Below, piece after piece: positions 25,164 through 34,842 of a stretch of DNA of 63,004 bases (its first letter is position 1; each line of letters begins with the position of its first letter). The notes under the pieces are model-generated. The model made no database searches, was not told the origin of the DNA, and worked only from the letters and a program-made list of their open reading frames with translations. The position numbers and the translations under genes were made by a program. Origin of the DNA: DATADF01 sp046263155 (GTDB lineage: Bacteria > Actinomycetota > CADDZG01 > WHSQ01); NCBI GenBank assembly GCA_046263155.1, contig JBHELF010000023.1:1-63004 (forward strand), written 5' to 3'.

Positions 25164-26080
25164 CGCGGGGCCGCGATCCGGTTACGCAGGACCCCGATCG
25201 ATTCCACTTCGAGCTCCACAACGTCTCCGGGCGTGAGCTTCCGTCCAAGGTCCAGGCCACAGCACCCCCCCGGTGTACCGGATCCGTAAACATCTCCCGG
25301 GTAGATGTCCTCGGCACTTGATACGTGCGCGATCATCTCGGCCCAACTCCACCGTGCCTCGGAGGAGCGCGCGCGTCCCCATTCCTGGTCGTTTACTCGG
25401 CAGACCATCTCAAGATCCGGCTGGGTTCCCACCTCATCCACGGTCACGATGCAGGGCCCCAACGACGTCGCAAAGTCCTTCCCCTTGGCCGGACCCAGCC
25501 ATGCCGACATCTCCTTCGCCTGAATGTCGCGGGCGGAGAAATCATTCAGAACCGTGAAGCCAAAGATGTAACGGCGCGCTTCAGCGGAGGTGAGATCGCG
25601 CCCGCGGGTTCCTACGATCATTCCGAGCTCCAGTTCGAAATCGAGATGCTGCGTGTACGAGGGCCAGGGACATTCCACACCGGGTCCGATGATGGAACGA
25701 TGGTTCCCCTTGTAATACACAGGCGCCGAGTACCAATAGGGCGGCACCTCCGCACCTCGCCGTTGGGCTCCCCGAGCTACGTGATCCTCGAAAGCCAGAA
25801 AGTCGCGCAGCGAGCTCAACCGGTCGAGCGGGCACAGCCACTCAATTGGATCATCCACTTCATGCCCGGATGCTTGGGCCAGCGCGGCGGCCTCAGACCA
25901 GACTTCGGATCCGGCCTCGATGAGCCCTGCCGTAGACGTGAGCCACTGAGGAGGCTGGGGTCGACCCACTCCCTCCCGGTCCTCCCACGCCCCCAAAAGA
26001 TCCTGGGGGCGGCCATCGCCCACTGCGGCGGCGACGCGCGGCTCGGTGCCGGAGCGCGGCCGATAGCGAAAAATCTTCAA
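25160..26080 (-). CDS. Fumarylacetoacetate hydrolase family protein
   Basis: The family hydrolyses C-C bonds in 2-oxo/acylpyruvate compounds; here it is probably the last step of homogentisate breakdown, fumarylacetoacetate to fumarate and acetoacetate. The 306-residue protein shows LRDFLAFEDHV, the metal-binding LDFELELGMIVG, VLNDFSARDIQAKEM, AKGKDFATSLGPCIVT and the end GSGTPGGCCGLDLGRKLTPGDVVELEVE. Start TTG at 26080, 39 bp after hmgA. A maleylacetoacetate isomerase gene is not in the operon. The C terminus overlaps the convergent E2 gene by 4 bp. Family is certain; the specific substrate is inferred from the hppD-hmgA context. Confidence 0.88.
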   Translation of the reverse strand: MKIFRYRPRSGTEPRVAAAVGDGRPQDLLGAWEDREGVGRPQPPQWLTSTAGLIEAGSEVWSEAAALAQASGHEVDDPIEWLCPLDRLSSLRDFLAFEDHVARGAQRRGAEVPPYWYSAPVYYKGNHRSIIGPGVECPWPSYTQHLDFELELGMIVGTRGRDLTSAEARRYIFGFTVLNDFSARDIQAKEMSAWLGPAKGKDFATSLGPCIVTVDEVGTQPDLEMVCRVNDQEWGRARSSEARWSWAEMIAHVSSAEDIYPGDVYGSGTPGGCCGLDLGRKLTPGDVVELEVESIGVLRNRIAAPR

Positions 26081-26119
26081 GGCATAGGCAGCAATGCCAC
26101 CAAGCTGCGGGCCGCGCAG

Positions 26120-27238
26120 CTAGTCCACAAGGCCCATACCGCGAGCCCAAGATGTCTCGTATTCGGTGATTACGACGTCGGTTGCCTCGGGCGAGAGCTG
26201 CAAGGGGCGTTCGGTCTCAACCATTACTGCAATCTCGTCCGTTCTCTCTTTCGTCTTGGATGCCTCGATCGCCGCGGGCTGAGGACCATGGTGGATACCC
26301 TGAGGATGAAGCGTCATATAACCCACGTCGATCCCGGCGCGGCTGAAGTAGTCGCCGGAGTGATAGAAGAGCACCTCATCCGCGTCGATGTTTGCGTGAT
26401 AGAAGGGCACCTTCAGGACCGCCGGATCTTCCTCCAGCGGCCGCGGCACGAACGAACAGATCACGAATCCTTCGTTCGCGAAAGTGCAATGCGCCGATGG
26501 CGGCATGTGGTAGCTCGGTGAGTACACCGGCCGATGATCGAGGATGTTGAGCTTGACCGGGCATAGGTCGCCCTGCCACCCCACGACGTCAAGAGGATGC
26601 CAGTCGAACCAAAGCGAGGTGAACTCGTTATCGCGTTTCACGCGAATCTCGAACGAACCGCCTTCATCGTGAGGTTCTGGTTCCGGCACGACTAACACCC
26701 CGGGATCGAACTGGGCATGGCGCCCCATCAGTCCACGTTCCGGGATGTGGAACTCCCCGCTGCCCTCGATGACAAAGAAAAAGTTTTCCGCGCCGTTCGA
26801 CGGCACGAGGCGATGAGTCGTCCCCTTCGGGACGACGAGGTAATCGGCTTGCTTATAGCTGAGTGGGCCGTAGTCGGTTTCGAGAGTTCCCTCGCCTCGG
26901 TGAACGAAGTAGCAAACGTCCCCGTCGGCATCTCGAAGGAAGTACGGCATCGGTTCCGAGCGCCTGCTGACATAAAGCCGGACGTCCTCGTTGCCGGCCA
27001 CCAGCAGCCAGCTACCCGAGGGATCGGTCATGTCCTCCGGCTTCAACTCGTTCAGGTTCAGGGCTCGGGGACGAAGCGGCCCCTCGATCCGGGTCCAGGC
27101 GGTGGGCGGATGCGTCCGGTAAAGGTGCGATGCACGACCCGCAAATGCCTCGCGGCCGTGTTCCTCCTCATAGGTTCCCGGAGGTAGGCCGACGTGTGCC
27201 TGCTTGGCGACTTTGCCCTTTGAGTGAACCGCTTCCAT
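26120..27238 (-). CDS. hmgA: Homogentisate 1,2-dioxygenase
   Basis: Fe(II) cupin dioxygenase opening homogentisate to maleylacetoacetate. The 372-residue protein is shorter than the eukaryotic enzymes (about 440) but matches short bacterial forms. Visible blocks are GTLETDYGPLSYKQADYLVV, PKGTTHRLVP, SLWFDWHPLDVVGWQGDLCP, FYHSGDYFSRAGIDVGYMTL and the Fe ligands around HPQGIHHGP. The ATG at 27238 overlaps the hppD stop by 1 bp (TGATG), so the two consecutive enzymes of tyrosine degradation are translationally coupled. Confidence 0.93.
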   Translation of the reverse strand: MEAVHSKGKVAKQAHVGLPPGTYEEEHGREAFAGRASHLYRTHPPTAWTRIEGPLRPRALNLNELKPEDMTDPSGSWLLVAGNEDVRLYVSRRSEPMPYFLRDADGDVCYFVHRGEGTLETDYGPLSYKQADYLVVPKGTTHRLVPSNGAENFFFVIEGSGEFHIPERGLMGRHAQFDPGVLVVPEPEPHDEGGSFEIRVKRDNEFTSLWFDWHPLDVVGWQGDLCPVKLNILDHRPVYSPSYHMPPSAHCTFANEGFVICSFVPRPLEEDPAVLKVPFYHANIDADEVLFYHSGDYFSRAGIDVGYMTLHPQGIHHGPQPAAIEASKTKERTDEIAVMVETERPLQLSPEATDVVITEYETSWARGMGLVD

Positions 27239-28341
27239 CAGAGGTTCCCTCTGGCAGCCTGCTCCCGCTCGATAGCTTCAAAGAGAGCCTTGAAGTTGCC
27301 TGCACCGAAACCTCTTGACCCATGTCTCTCGATCACCTCAAAGAAGACGGTGGGCCGGTCCTGAATAGGTTTCGTAAAGATCTGGAGTAGGTAGCCATCC
27401 TCGTCCTTGTCCACGAGGATTCCATTCCGCTGCAACGCATCGACTTGTTCGGCTATTTCGGGCACACGCTCGCGCGCATCGTCGTAGTAGTTCTCGGGGA
27501 CGCGGAGAAACTCAAGGCCCTTGGCACGCATCGATTCGACGGTCGCGACGATGTCTTCAGAAGCCATCGCTATGTGCTGTACACCGGGAGTCTTGTAGTA
27601 CTCGAGATATTCCTCGATCTGGGATTTGCGCTTCCCTTCCGCGGGTTCGTTGATGGGGAACTTGATCTTTCCCTCCCCGTCCCACACGACCTTCGACATC
27701 AGGGCGGAGTAATCGGTCGAAATCTCTTCATCGGAAAAGTGGCGCAGCTCGGTAAACCCCATGATCCGCTCGTAGAACTCAACCCAGTCGTTCATCTTGC
27801 CGAGCTCGACGTTCCCAACGACATGGTCGATCGAGCGGAGTCCGTATCCATCCGTTTCGGCCTCCTGAGCCTGGCTGCCCAGAGGTTGGAAGTGGGGAAG
27901 GAAGACGCCGGAGTAGTCGGATCGACTTACGAGGGAGTGAATGGTCTCTCCGTAGGTTCCGATCGCGGCCCGAACGACTTTGCCGAATTCGTCCTCAGAC
28001 ACCTCGGGCTCGGATATCCCGATCGCGCCTCGCTCGATCGCCACCCGGTGGGCCTCCTCGGCGTCCGGGACGCGCAGGGCGATGTCGTGAACGCCGTCAC
28101 CGTGAAGTCGAACATGCTCGCTAATGAGACTGTCGGGGGTAAGTGACCCTGTGAAAACAAATCGGATCTCGCCCTGAGAGACACACCAAGAAACCCGGTC
28201 GCGACTTCCGGTTTCCAGGCCCACATAGGCGATAGGAGTGAAGCCAAGAGCCCTGTAATAGTGCGCCGCCTGTTTCGCATTGCCGACATAGAACTCGATG
28301 TAGTCGATCGCCAGAATTGGAAAGGAATCCTCGCGGACCAC
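27238..28341 (-). CDS. hppD: 4-hydroxyphenylpyruvate dioxygenase
   Basis: Converts 4-hydroxyphenylpyruvate to homogentisate with Fe(II) and O2; vicinal oxygen chelate fold. The three metal ligands are recognisable: His in RSIDHVVGNV, His in PGVQHIAMAS and Glu in RPTVFFEVIERHG. The product motif GFGAGNFKALFEAIE marks true HPPD. I chose GTG 28341 because GGAGGAGGT lies 4 nt upstream; a GTG five codons earlier (28356) lacks an SD. It heads the hppD-hmgA-FAH operon, 53 bp after the crotonase gene. A 4-hydroxymandelate synthase is the only close alternative and is disfavoured by the context. Confidence 0.95.
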   Translation of the reverse strand: MVREDSFPILAIDYIEFYVGNAKQAAHYYRALGFTPIAYVGLETGSRDRVSWCVSQGEIRFVFTGSLTPDSLISEHVRLHGDGVHDIALRVPDAEEAHRVAIERGAIGISEPEVSEDEFGKVVRAAIGTYGETIHSLVSRSDYSGVFLPHFQPLGSQAQEAETDGYGLRSIDHVVGNVELGKMNDWVEFYERIMGFTELRHFSDEEISTDYSALMSKVVWDGEGKIKFPINEPAEGKRKSQIEEYLEYYKTPGVQHIAMASEDIVATVESMRAKGLEFLRVPENYYDDARERVPEIAEQVDALQRNGILVDKDEDGYLLQIFTKPIQDRPTVFFEVIERHGSRGFGAGNFKALFEAIEREQAARGNL

Positions 28342-28394
28342 TTTTACCTCCTCCACTTCATTGTGAGATCACAAGGATAGTCCCAGGGCTTTGG

Positions 28395-29180
28395 TTAGCG
28401 CCCCTGAAATGTCGGGCTCTGCTTTGAAAAAAAGGCCTCCACGCCGGCGAGATGGTCGGCAGTTCTCCCGGCCTCGCTTTGGGCCGATATCTCAAGCTCA
28501 AGTTGTTCTTCCAAAGAACGATCTGTCGCGCCCGCAAGTAGCCTCTTGCTCAGCGCGTAAGCTCTGGTTGGACCTGCCGCGAACCGATCCGCGGCTCCCC
28601 GCCAAGTGCTTTCGAAATTCTCTCGCGGCGCGACTTCGTCAAAGATTCCGCAGGCGAGCGCGTCCTCCGCCGACATCGCGTCACCGGTCACCGCGAGATT
28701 GAAGGCACGGGCAGTACCGACCATTTTCGAAAGGAACCACAACGCTCCGGAATCCGGTACCAGCCCTACCTTGATGAACGCGAGGATCAGCCGGGCGCTT
28801 TCGGAGGCAACTCGGTAGTCGCACGCCAACGCAAGGCTTGCGCCGGCACCAGCCGCGACGCCGTTGACGGCGGCGATCACCGGTTTCGGCGCTTCACGGA
28901 TGGAACGAATGATGGGGTTATAGCGCTCGCGCAGTGTCGTTCCAAGATCGGGACTCCTCCCGGCGGCGTAGTCCTCGGCCAGTGGAGCCAAGTCCTCACC
29001 CGCGCAGAAAGCCCGGCCCGAACCGGTGATCACAATGCATCGCACCGAGTCGTCGCGTGCGCCCTCCGATAAACCCGCCAGCAGGTCTCGTCCGAGCGCG
29101 TCGTCGAATGCGTTAAGCACGCCGGGCCGGTTGAGCGTCAGCACGGAGACGGCTCCCGACTGCTCTCTGGTAATCGTCAC
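28395..29180 (-). CDS. Enoyl-CoA hydratase/isomerase family protein (PaaG-like)
   Basis: Crotonase-fold enzyme of 261 residues. The oxyanion-hole segments are GRAFCAGEDLAPL and NGVAAGAGASLALACDYR. FIKVGLVPDSGALWFLSKMVG has the Asp seen in PaaG-type epoxyphenylacetyl-CoA isomerases, whereas a typical hydratase has Glu. Start GTG 29180. It lies between the sensor kinase and hppD on the same strand, so it could be the end of the purine transcript or the start of the aromatic catabolic one. No other phenylacetate-pathway genes are in the window, so the substrate is open. Confidence 0.85.
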   Translation of the reverse strand: MTITREQSGAVSVLTLNRPGVLNAFDDALGRDLLAGLSEGARDDSVRCIVITGSGRAFCAGEDLAPLAEDYAAGRSPDLGTTLRERYNPIIRSIREAPKPVIAAVNGVAAGAGASLALACDYRVASESARLILAFIKVGLVPDSGALWFLSKMVGTARAFNLAVTGDAMSAEDALACGIFDEVAPRENFESTWRGAADRFAAGPTRAYALSKRLLAGATDRSLEEQLELEISAQSEAGRTADHLAGVEAFFSKQSPTFQGR

Positions 29181-29189
29181 CGCCCGAAG

Positions 29190-30266
29190 CTATCCGCGCG
29201 ATGCCGAAGCCGTGTCGGTCGCCGCCTTGGGGAATCGCAACGTGAGAGTCGTGCCCTCTCCCACGCGGCTATCCACCGACACCTCGCCCCCATGTGCCTC
29301 GATCAGAGTTTTCGCCACATAGAGACCCAAGCCATAGCCACGAATGGGACGCTTGGCCGCGGCTTCCGACCGCCGAAAACGCTCGAAGATGTGAGGGATC
29401 GCCTCCGGCGATATCCCGGCACCTCGGTCGACTATACGGACCTCGGTAACGGCCGCATTCTCCTGAGCAGCAATCGTCACAGCCTGTTCGGATTCGGAGT
29501 ACTGCAGGGCGTTATCGACGACGTTGAGCAGTATTCGCCGAACGGCGAGGGCGTCTCCCCAAAGGCGAGGCCGGTCGGGTTGGAACTGAAGCTCTATCCG
29601 CCTTCCCGCTCCTAGATCGGACTCCCCTATATCGGAGACCAATTCGGTCAGCAGCTCCCGCAAGTCGATCACCTCGAGCGTAAGCCGGCGCGTCAGGTCA
29701 TCCAATGCTTCGATCGAAAGGACTTGTTCGACCAAGTCGAGCAGATCGCGGCTGTTGCGGTCGACGATCTGAATGAAGTGCTGCTGGTCCTCGCTGCGCA
29801 TGGCCTCGCCGTAGCGACGCAGGGTCTTAACGGCACCGATAATCGAGGTCAGAGGCGTCCTGATCTCGTGCGAAACGGTGACGAGAAAATCGCTCCGCAT
29901 CCGGTCCATTTCTTCAAACCGCTGCAGTCGTATTCGCTCTTGAAGCACGAGGTCATGGAGTTTCCTCAGGTTGCCTTCGACGTGCACGACATAGAGCAGC
30001 ACGGCCGGCACCAATCCCCCCACCAAAGCCACCACCACATGCAGGGGAAGGTCGGTAAAGGGCAGGCCGGGGAATCGTTCGCGCCCCAGGAGGGCAAATG
30101 CGATTGCGACCGCGGCCGTACCGATGACGGCGATTGCAAGAAACCACAGCTGGATTCGACGCCGATCCAGGTCGGCAAAACGATCGCGATCGAGCGAGTG
30201 AACTCCGGCGGCCCGGGCGGTCCGGTCCGCCGCGGCAGGCTGAGCGATCAGCTCTTTTCTGTCCAT
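29190..30266 (-). CDS. Membrane sensor histidine kinase
   Basis: A 358-residue kinase with two membrane segments near the N terminus (about 40-60 and 75-95), almost no extracellular loop, then HisKA with the phospho-accepting His in VTVSHEIRTPLTSII. The HATPase domain has the N box VVDNALQYSESEQ, G1 VDRGAGISPEAIPHIFERF and G2 GYGLGLYVAKTLIEAHGG. The minimal periplasmic region suggests sensing in the membrane or through the cytoplasm. The ATG at 30266 lies 19 bp inside the 3' end of purF, and no response regulator is adjacent, so it is an orphan kinase expressed with the purine genes. Confidence 0.9.
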   Translation of the reverse strand: MDRKELIAQPAAADRTARAAGVHSLDRDRFADLDRRRIQLWFLAIAVIGTAAVAIAFALLGRERFPGLPFTDLPLHVVVALVGGLVPAVLLYVVHVEGNLRKLHDLVLQERIRLQRFEEMDRMRSDFLVTVSHEIRTPLTSIIGAVKTLRRYGEAMRSEDQQHFIQIVDRNSRDLLDLVEQVLSIEALDDLTRRLTLEVIDLRELLTELVSDIGESDLGAGRRIELQFQPDRPRLWGDALAVRRILLNVVDNALQYSESEQAVTIAAQENAAVTEVRIVDRGAGISPEAIPHIFERFRRSEAAAKRPIRGYGLGLYVAKTLIEAHGGEVSVDSRVGEGTTLTLRFPKAATDTASASRG

Positions 30267-31711
30267 TGAGCCGGCTCGCTCGCCAACTCGAGGCTTTCGA
30301 GTACGTGCTTGCTGCGCAGCTCATCCGCGGGTATCCGCACGGGGTAGCGCGACGAGAAGCAAGCCGTGCAGAAGCTGTCCGCCGGCAGTTCTGTGGCCGC
30401 GATCATGCCGTCGTGAGAGAGATAGGCCAGTGAGTCCGCAGCGATATGTTTGCGAATCCCCTCGACGTCCAAGGCCGATGCGATCAACTCGTCCTGATCG
30501 GGCATGTCGATCCCATAGAAACACGGCCAGCGAATTGGCGGCGACGAGATCCTCATATGAACCTCGCGCGCTCCCGCGTCACGCAACATCGCCACGATTT
30601 GCTTTGTCGTATTGCCGCGCACAATCGAATCGTCCACAACCACGAGCCTTTTTCCGGCGATCACCTCGCGCAAGGGATTCAACTTCATGCGGATTCCCTG
30701 CTGGCGCATGGCCTGAGTCGGCTCGATGAACGTCCTGCCCACGTAACGGTTCTTTACGAAGCCCTCTCCGTAGGCAATCCCGGAGGCCTCGGCGAATCCC
30801 TGCGCCGCAGGAACGCCGCTGTCGGGAACCGGCATCACGAGCTCGGCGGTGGCCGATGCTTCGTGCGCCAAGCGCTGGCCCATGCGATAGCGGGTTGCAT
30901 AAACGTTCTGCCCCATTAGCGCCGAATCGGGCCGTGCGAAGTAAACGTGCTCGAAGATGCAGGCCGCACTCGTGGCGGGTGCAAATCTCTTGCTGCGCAG
31001 GTCCCCGCCGTCGATGGTGATCATCTCGCCCGGTTCGACGTCACGAATGAACCGAGCTCCCAAGAGATCCAAAGCACAGGTCTCGGATGCAACTATCCAG
31101 CCGGCGTCACCCAAGCGTCCGATACAGAGCGGCCTGAACCCATGAGGATCACGGGCCGCAAAGATTTTGGATTCATCCATCATGGTGAAGGAGAACGCGC
31201 CCTCTAGTCTCGGGAGGGTCTCGAGGATGGCGGACTCCATGTCACCGGTGTTGGCGCGGGCCATGTAGCCGGCGACGAGGTCGGTGTCGGAGCTTGAAGC
31301 AACGCGCGCCTTGCCCGGCGTCGGATCGCCACCGGCCTCCGCGAGCAGACGTTTCAGCTCAACCGAGTTCACCAGGTTTCCGTTATGGGCCACAGCCACC
31401 TGCCCGTTCGCCGAGCTCTTGTAGGAGGGCTGCGCGTTCTCCCAAGTCGTGGAGCCGGTCGTGGAATAACGAGTGTGTCCGATCGCGAGATGGCCACGAA
31501 GGCTATTCAATGTCGTCTCGTCGAAGACCTGGGAGACCAGGCCCAGCTCCTTATAGACGACGATCGAGTCGCCGTCCGAGATCGCTATCCCAGCAGATTC
31601 CTGGCCACGATGCTGAAGGGCATAAAGGGCGTAGTAAGTGAGCCGGGCGACATCTTCTCCCGGCGCAAAGACGGCCACGACGCCACAGGCGTCACGAGCT
31701 TCCCCAGCCAC
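30248..31711 (-). CDS. purF: Amidophosphoribosyltransferase
   Basis: First committed step of purine synthesis: PRPP plus glutamine to phosphoribosylamine. The Ntn glutaminase nucleophile is Cys9 (RDACGVV), so an eight-residue propeptide must be removed. The PRPP motif is VVVDDSIVRGNTTKQ. Cys residues in SAACIFEHVYF, RWPCFYG and SFCTACFSSRYP are positioned as in the [4Fe-4S] Bacillus-type enzyme. 487 residues. The GTG at 31711 overlaps the purL TAG by 1 bp; the 3' end overlaps the kinase gene by 19 bp. Confidence 0.97.
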   Translation of the reverse strand: MAGEARDACGVVAVFAPGEDVARLTYYALYALQHRGQESAGIAISDGDSIVVYKELGLVSQVFDETTLNSLRGHLAIGHTRYSTTGSTTWENAQPSYKSSANGQVAVAHNGNLVNSVELKRLLAEAGGDPTPGKARVASSSDTDLVAGYMARANTGDMESAILETLPRLEGAFSFTMMDESKIFAARDPHGFRPLCIGRLGDAGWIVASETCALDLLGARFIRDVEPGEMITIDGGDLRSKRFAPATSAACIFEHVYFARPDSALMGQNVYATRYRMGQRLAHEASATAELVMPVPDSGVPAAQGFAEASGIAYGEGFVKNRYVGRTFIEPTQAMRQQGIRMKLNPLREVIAGKRLVVVDDSIVRGNTTKQIVAMLRDAGAREVHMRISSPPIRWPCFYGIDMPDQDELIASALDVEGIRKHIAADSLAYLSHDGMIAATELPADSFCTACFSSRYPVRIPADELRSKHVLESLELASEPAQWTEKS

Positions 31712-33909
31712 TAGTCAATCGTAGCCGACAGGAATGCAGGAAGCGTCTCTTCGTACACGGCTCGCGCGTCATGCAACGGCACAACCAATGATCCGAATCC
31801 CAGCTGCTCTCCTCCCACCGTCCCGAGAAGACTGGATTCGACACCGTGACTGGATGCCAATTCTGCGATGGTGCCCGCGTCGTCGGCCGCACAACTCACA
31901 ACTGCGCGGGCTGGGGTTTCGGAGAAAAGCCAGTTGTGGGCGGGCACGGCGGGGATCTCGATAGTGAAGCCGATGCTGCCTCCAACCGCGGATTCTGCGA
32001 GCGTGATGGCCACACCGCCGGCGGATACGTCATGGGCGGAATGCAGCAAGCGCCGGTCGGCTGCTACGCGAAGAACACGGTGGAGTGCCATCTCCCTCTC
32101 CAGATCCAAAACTGGTGGTCTCCCCGCGATGGTCTTGTTCACGACTTTGGAGAATTCGCTGCCTCCGAAATCGGAGTCATTCGTGGTTCCCAGAAGCAGG
32201 ATCTGATCTCCCGAGGCCTGAAAGCGGTGGGATACGGCGCGGTGCACGTCCTCCAGCGACCCGAGCATTCCAATCACCGGAGTGGGATAGATGGGACGTC
32301 CGCTCGTCTCGTTGTAGAAGGAAACGTTGCCGCCGACGACGGGCGTGTCCAAGGCGCGGCAGGCATCGCCGATACCCCGCACGGATTCCGCGAATTGCCA
32401 CATGACCTCGGGTCTTTCGGGACTGCCGAAGTTCAGGCAGTTCGTGACCGCGATAGGAGTCGCGCCGACACAGGCGACGTTGCGCGCGGCCTCCGCCACC
32501 GATAGACGAGCTCCTTCGTAGGGGTCGAGATAGCAGTAGCGACCCGGACCGTCGACGGAAAGCGCAATTCCCACCGCGCCCTCGCCCAACCTGATGACGG
32601 CGGCATCGCCCCCGGGAGGCTGGACGGTCCCGAGAAAGATCATGTGGTCGTACTGCTCCCAAATCCAGCGCTTGGAAGAGATGCCCGGAGAGCCCAGGAC
32701 GGCCAGAAAAGCCTCGCGTAGATCAGCCGGTGGATCGGCTCCCGGTTCCTCCGAATTCAACCTGTCGAGCCAGGAGGGGCGATCGAGAACGCGGCGATAG
32801 ATGGGGCTGTCCTCAGCCAGCGCGCCGACCGGAACGTCGGCCTCGACCCTGCCGGCCGTCCTCACGCGCAGCCGTCCGGAGTCATCGAGTCGCCCAATCC
32901 GCTGCGCATCGAGGCCCCAGCGCGACGTGACTTCCTCGACCTTGTCGATGTCCTCTGGTCGCACGATCAGGAGCATGCGTTCTTGGGATTCCGAGATCAT
33001 CACCTCGAAAGGTTCCATCCCAGGCTCGCGGCGTTTGACCTGATCGATGTCGACCGTGATGCCGGTTCCGCCCTTAGCGGTCATCTCGGATGTGGGACAC
33101 GAGATCCCGCCCGCGCCCAGATCCTGGCAAGCGACGACAAGGCCCCGCCGAATCAACTCCAGTGTCGCCTCTATCAGCAATTTCTCGGTCAGTGGATCGC
33201 CGACTTGAACCGAAGGTCTCTTGCTCGCCGACAGCTCGTCGAATTCGGCAGAGGCCAGAACGCTGGCTCCTCCGATTCCGTCTCTGCCGGTCGAGGAGCC
33301 AATCAGCACAGCCAGATCGCCCGGTCGCTCCGCGCGACCGTGCATCAGCTTCGTCTCCACGACGCCAAGGCACGCGACGTTCACCAGCGGGTTCTCCGAG
33401 TAGCAATCCTCGAAGGCAGCCTCTCCTCCGACCGTCGGGACACCGATCGAGTTTCCGTATGAGGAAATCCCGTTGACGACTCCGTCAACCAGATACGCGT
33501 TTCTGGCTTCGTCAATCGGACCGAAACGGAGCGAGTCCAACAGGGCGATCGGTCGCGCTCCCATCGAAAGGATGTCGCGAACGATCCCGCCCACCCCCGT
33601 CGCGGCTCCACTGGCGGGTTCGACAAAGGAGGGGTGGTTGTGAGACTCGATCTTCCACGCGACCGACAGACCGGGGGCGATCCCGATCACGCCCGCGCCC
33701 TCGCCGGGCCCGACCAGAACGCGAGGGCCCTCGGTCGGAAGGTCTTTCAGATAGATGCGGCTCGACTTATAGGAACAGTGTTCGCTCCACATGACCGAGA
33801 ACATCGCAAGCTCCGTGTAGGTCGGGGATCGACCCAGTCGTTTCTCGATGTCCTGCAGTTCGGAGTCGGTCAGGCCGAGCTCTCGATGGATCGCAGTCGA
33901 GCTGGTCAA
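31711..33909 (-). CDS. purL: Phosphoribosylformylglycinamidine synthase subunit PurL (small type)
   Basis: ATP-dependent amidation of FGAR to FGAM; the 732-residue small PurL works with PurQ and PurS, both just upstream. Conserved blocks are MFSVMWSEHCSYKSSR, VAWKIESHNHPSFVEPASGA, GVGGIVRDILSMGARPIALL, CQDLGAGGISCPTSEM and NCLNFGSPERPEVMWQF. I chose TTG 33909 (LTSSTAIHRELGLTDSE) because AGAGG lies 7 nt upstream and it follows the purQ stop by 10 bp; longer readings run back into purQ. Operon order purS-purQ-purL-purF. Confidence 0.96.
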   Translation of the reverse strand: MTSSTAIHRELGLTDSELQDIEKRLGRSPTYTELAMFSVMWSEHCSYKSSRIYLKDLPTEGPRVLVGPGEGAGVIGIAPGLSVAWKIESHNHPSFVEPASGAATGVGGIVRDILSMGARPIALLDSLRFGPIDEARNAYLVDGVVNGISSYGNSIGVPTVGGEAAFEDCYSENPLVNVACLGVVETKLMHGRAERPGDLAVLIGSSTGRDGIGGASVLASAEFDELSASKRPSVQVGDPLTEKLLIEATLELIRRGLVVACQDLGAGGISCPTSEMTAKGGTGITVDIDQVKRREPGMEPFEVMISESQERMLLIVRPEDIDKVEEVTSRWGLDAQRIGRLDDSGRLRVRTAGRVEADVPVGALAEDSPIYRRVLDRPSWLDRLNSEEPGADPPADLREAFLAVLGSPGISSKRWIWEQYDHMIFLGTVQPPGGDAAVIRLGEGAVGIALSVDGPGRYCYLDPYEGARLSVAEAARNVACVGATPIAVTNCLNFGSPERPEVMWQFAESVRGIGDACRALDTPVVGGNVSFYNETSGRPIYPTPVIGMLGSLEDVHRAVSHRFQASGDQILLLGTTNDSDFGGSEFSKVVNKTIAGRPPVLDLEREMALHRVLRVAADRRLLHSAHDVSAGGVAITLAESAVGGSIGFTIEIPAVPAHNWLFSETPARAVVSCAADDAGTIAELASSHGVESSLLGTVGGEQLGFGSLVVPLHDARAVYEETLPAFLSATID

Positions 33910-33919
33910 AAGCGGCCTC

Positions 33920-34600
33920 TCATAGGGCCGCGGGGGCCCACGTATGGGCGAGCATCGAGCCAAAGATCTTCGCCCCGTCCTCGGATCCCAAAAGGCCGTC
34001 ACACGCTCGCTCAGGGTGCGGCATAAGACCTAGGACGTTTCGTTCCTCGTTGACGATCCCAGCGACATCGTCGAGAGAGCCGTTCGGGTTATCGACATAC
34101 CGGAACACGATTTGGTCGTTTTCCTGAACGCGACGCAGGACGGCCGGATCGCAGAACCAGTTGCCCTCGAAATGGTTGATGGGGATCCTCAGAATGTCTC
34201 CCTGAGCTGATTGCGACGTGAACGGGGTCGCGGCGGTCTCGACGCGTAGGTCCACCCAACGACAGAGAAATTTCAGCCGTGAGTTCTTACGCAGCGCGCC
34301 GGGTAGTAGCCCCGCCTCGCAGAGAATTTGGAAGCCGTTGCAGATGCCGATGACCAGGCCACCGGACTGGGCGTGCTCTCTGACCGCACCCATGATCGGG
34401 GAGAAGCGCGCCAGCGCCCCGGTGCGAAGGTAGTCGCCGTGAGCAAAGCCGCCGGGGAGGACGACGATGTCTGACGGCGGAAGAGCTGGTTCCGAGTGCC
34501 ACACGCGGGTCGTCTCCGCACCCAGATGGCCGAGGGACCGTTCGCAGTCTAGTTCACAATTGGAGCCGGGAAACACCACGATCGCGACGCGAGCGGTCAT
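33920..34600 (-). CDS. purQ: Phosphoribosylformylglycinamidine synthase subunit PurQ (glutaminase)
   Basis: Class I glutamine amidotransferase that supplies ammonia to PurL. The catalytic Cys is in LVIGICNGFQIL and the His/Glu pair in LMPHPERACDGLLGSEDG. VVFPGSNCELDCERSLG and VVLPGGFAHGDYLRTGA are family signatures. 226 residues, ATG 34600, which overlaps the purS stop (ATGA). Complete and of usual length. Confidence 0.97.
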   Translation of the reverse strand: MTARVAIVVFPGSNCELDCERSLGHLGAETTRVWHSEPALPPSDIVVLPGGFAHGDYLRTGALARFSPIMGAVREHAQSGGLVIGICNGFQILCEAGLLPGALRKNSRLKFLCRWVDLRVETAATPFTSQSAQGDILRIPINHFEGNWFCDPAVLRRVQENDQIVFRYVDNPNGSLDDVAGIVNEERNVLGLMPHPERACDGLLGSEDGAKIFGSMLAHTWAPAAL

Positions 34601-34842
34601 CCGAGATCCACCTCGTACGACTCGATCACCGGATTGGCCAGGAGTCGCTCACACATCTCTTCGACGAGGGCGCGAGCCTCCCCCGGAGAGGCTGCGTCGA
34701 GCTCGAGGGTGATCCTCTTACCAACGCGCACGTTCCGAACTCCCGAATATCCCAACGCAGGTAAGGCGCGCTCGATCGTCTGCCCCTGGGGATCGGCGAC
34801 GCCTTCCTTAAGCGTCACGTTGACTCGGGCCGCGTAGCTCAT
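34597..34842 (-). CDS. purS: Phosphoribosylformylglycinamidine synthase subunit PurS
   Basis: Small (81 aa) bridging subunit of the PurLQS complex. The sequence ARVNVTLKEGVADPQGQTIE followed by ALPALGYSGVRNVRVGK and EMCERLLANPVIESYEV is diagnostic. ATG 34842. It overlaps PurQ by 4 bp downstream and the Yip1-like gene by 4 bp upstream. Confidence 0.96.
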   Translation of the reverse strand: MSYAARVNVTLKEGVADPQGQTIERALPALGYSGVRNVRVGKRITLELDAASPGEARALVEEMCERLLANPVIESYEVDLG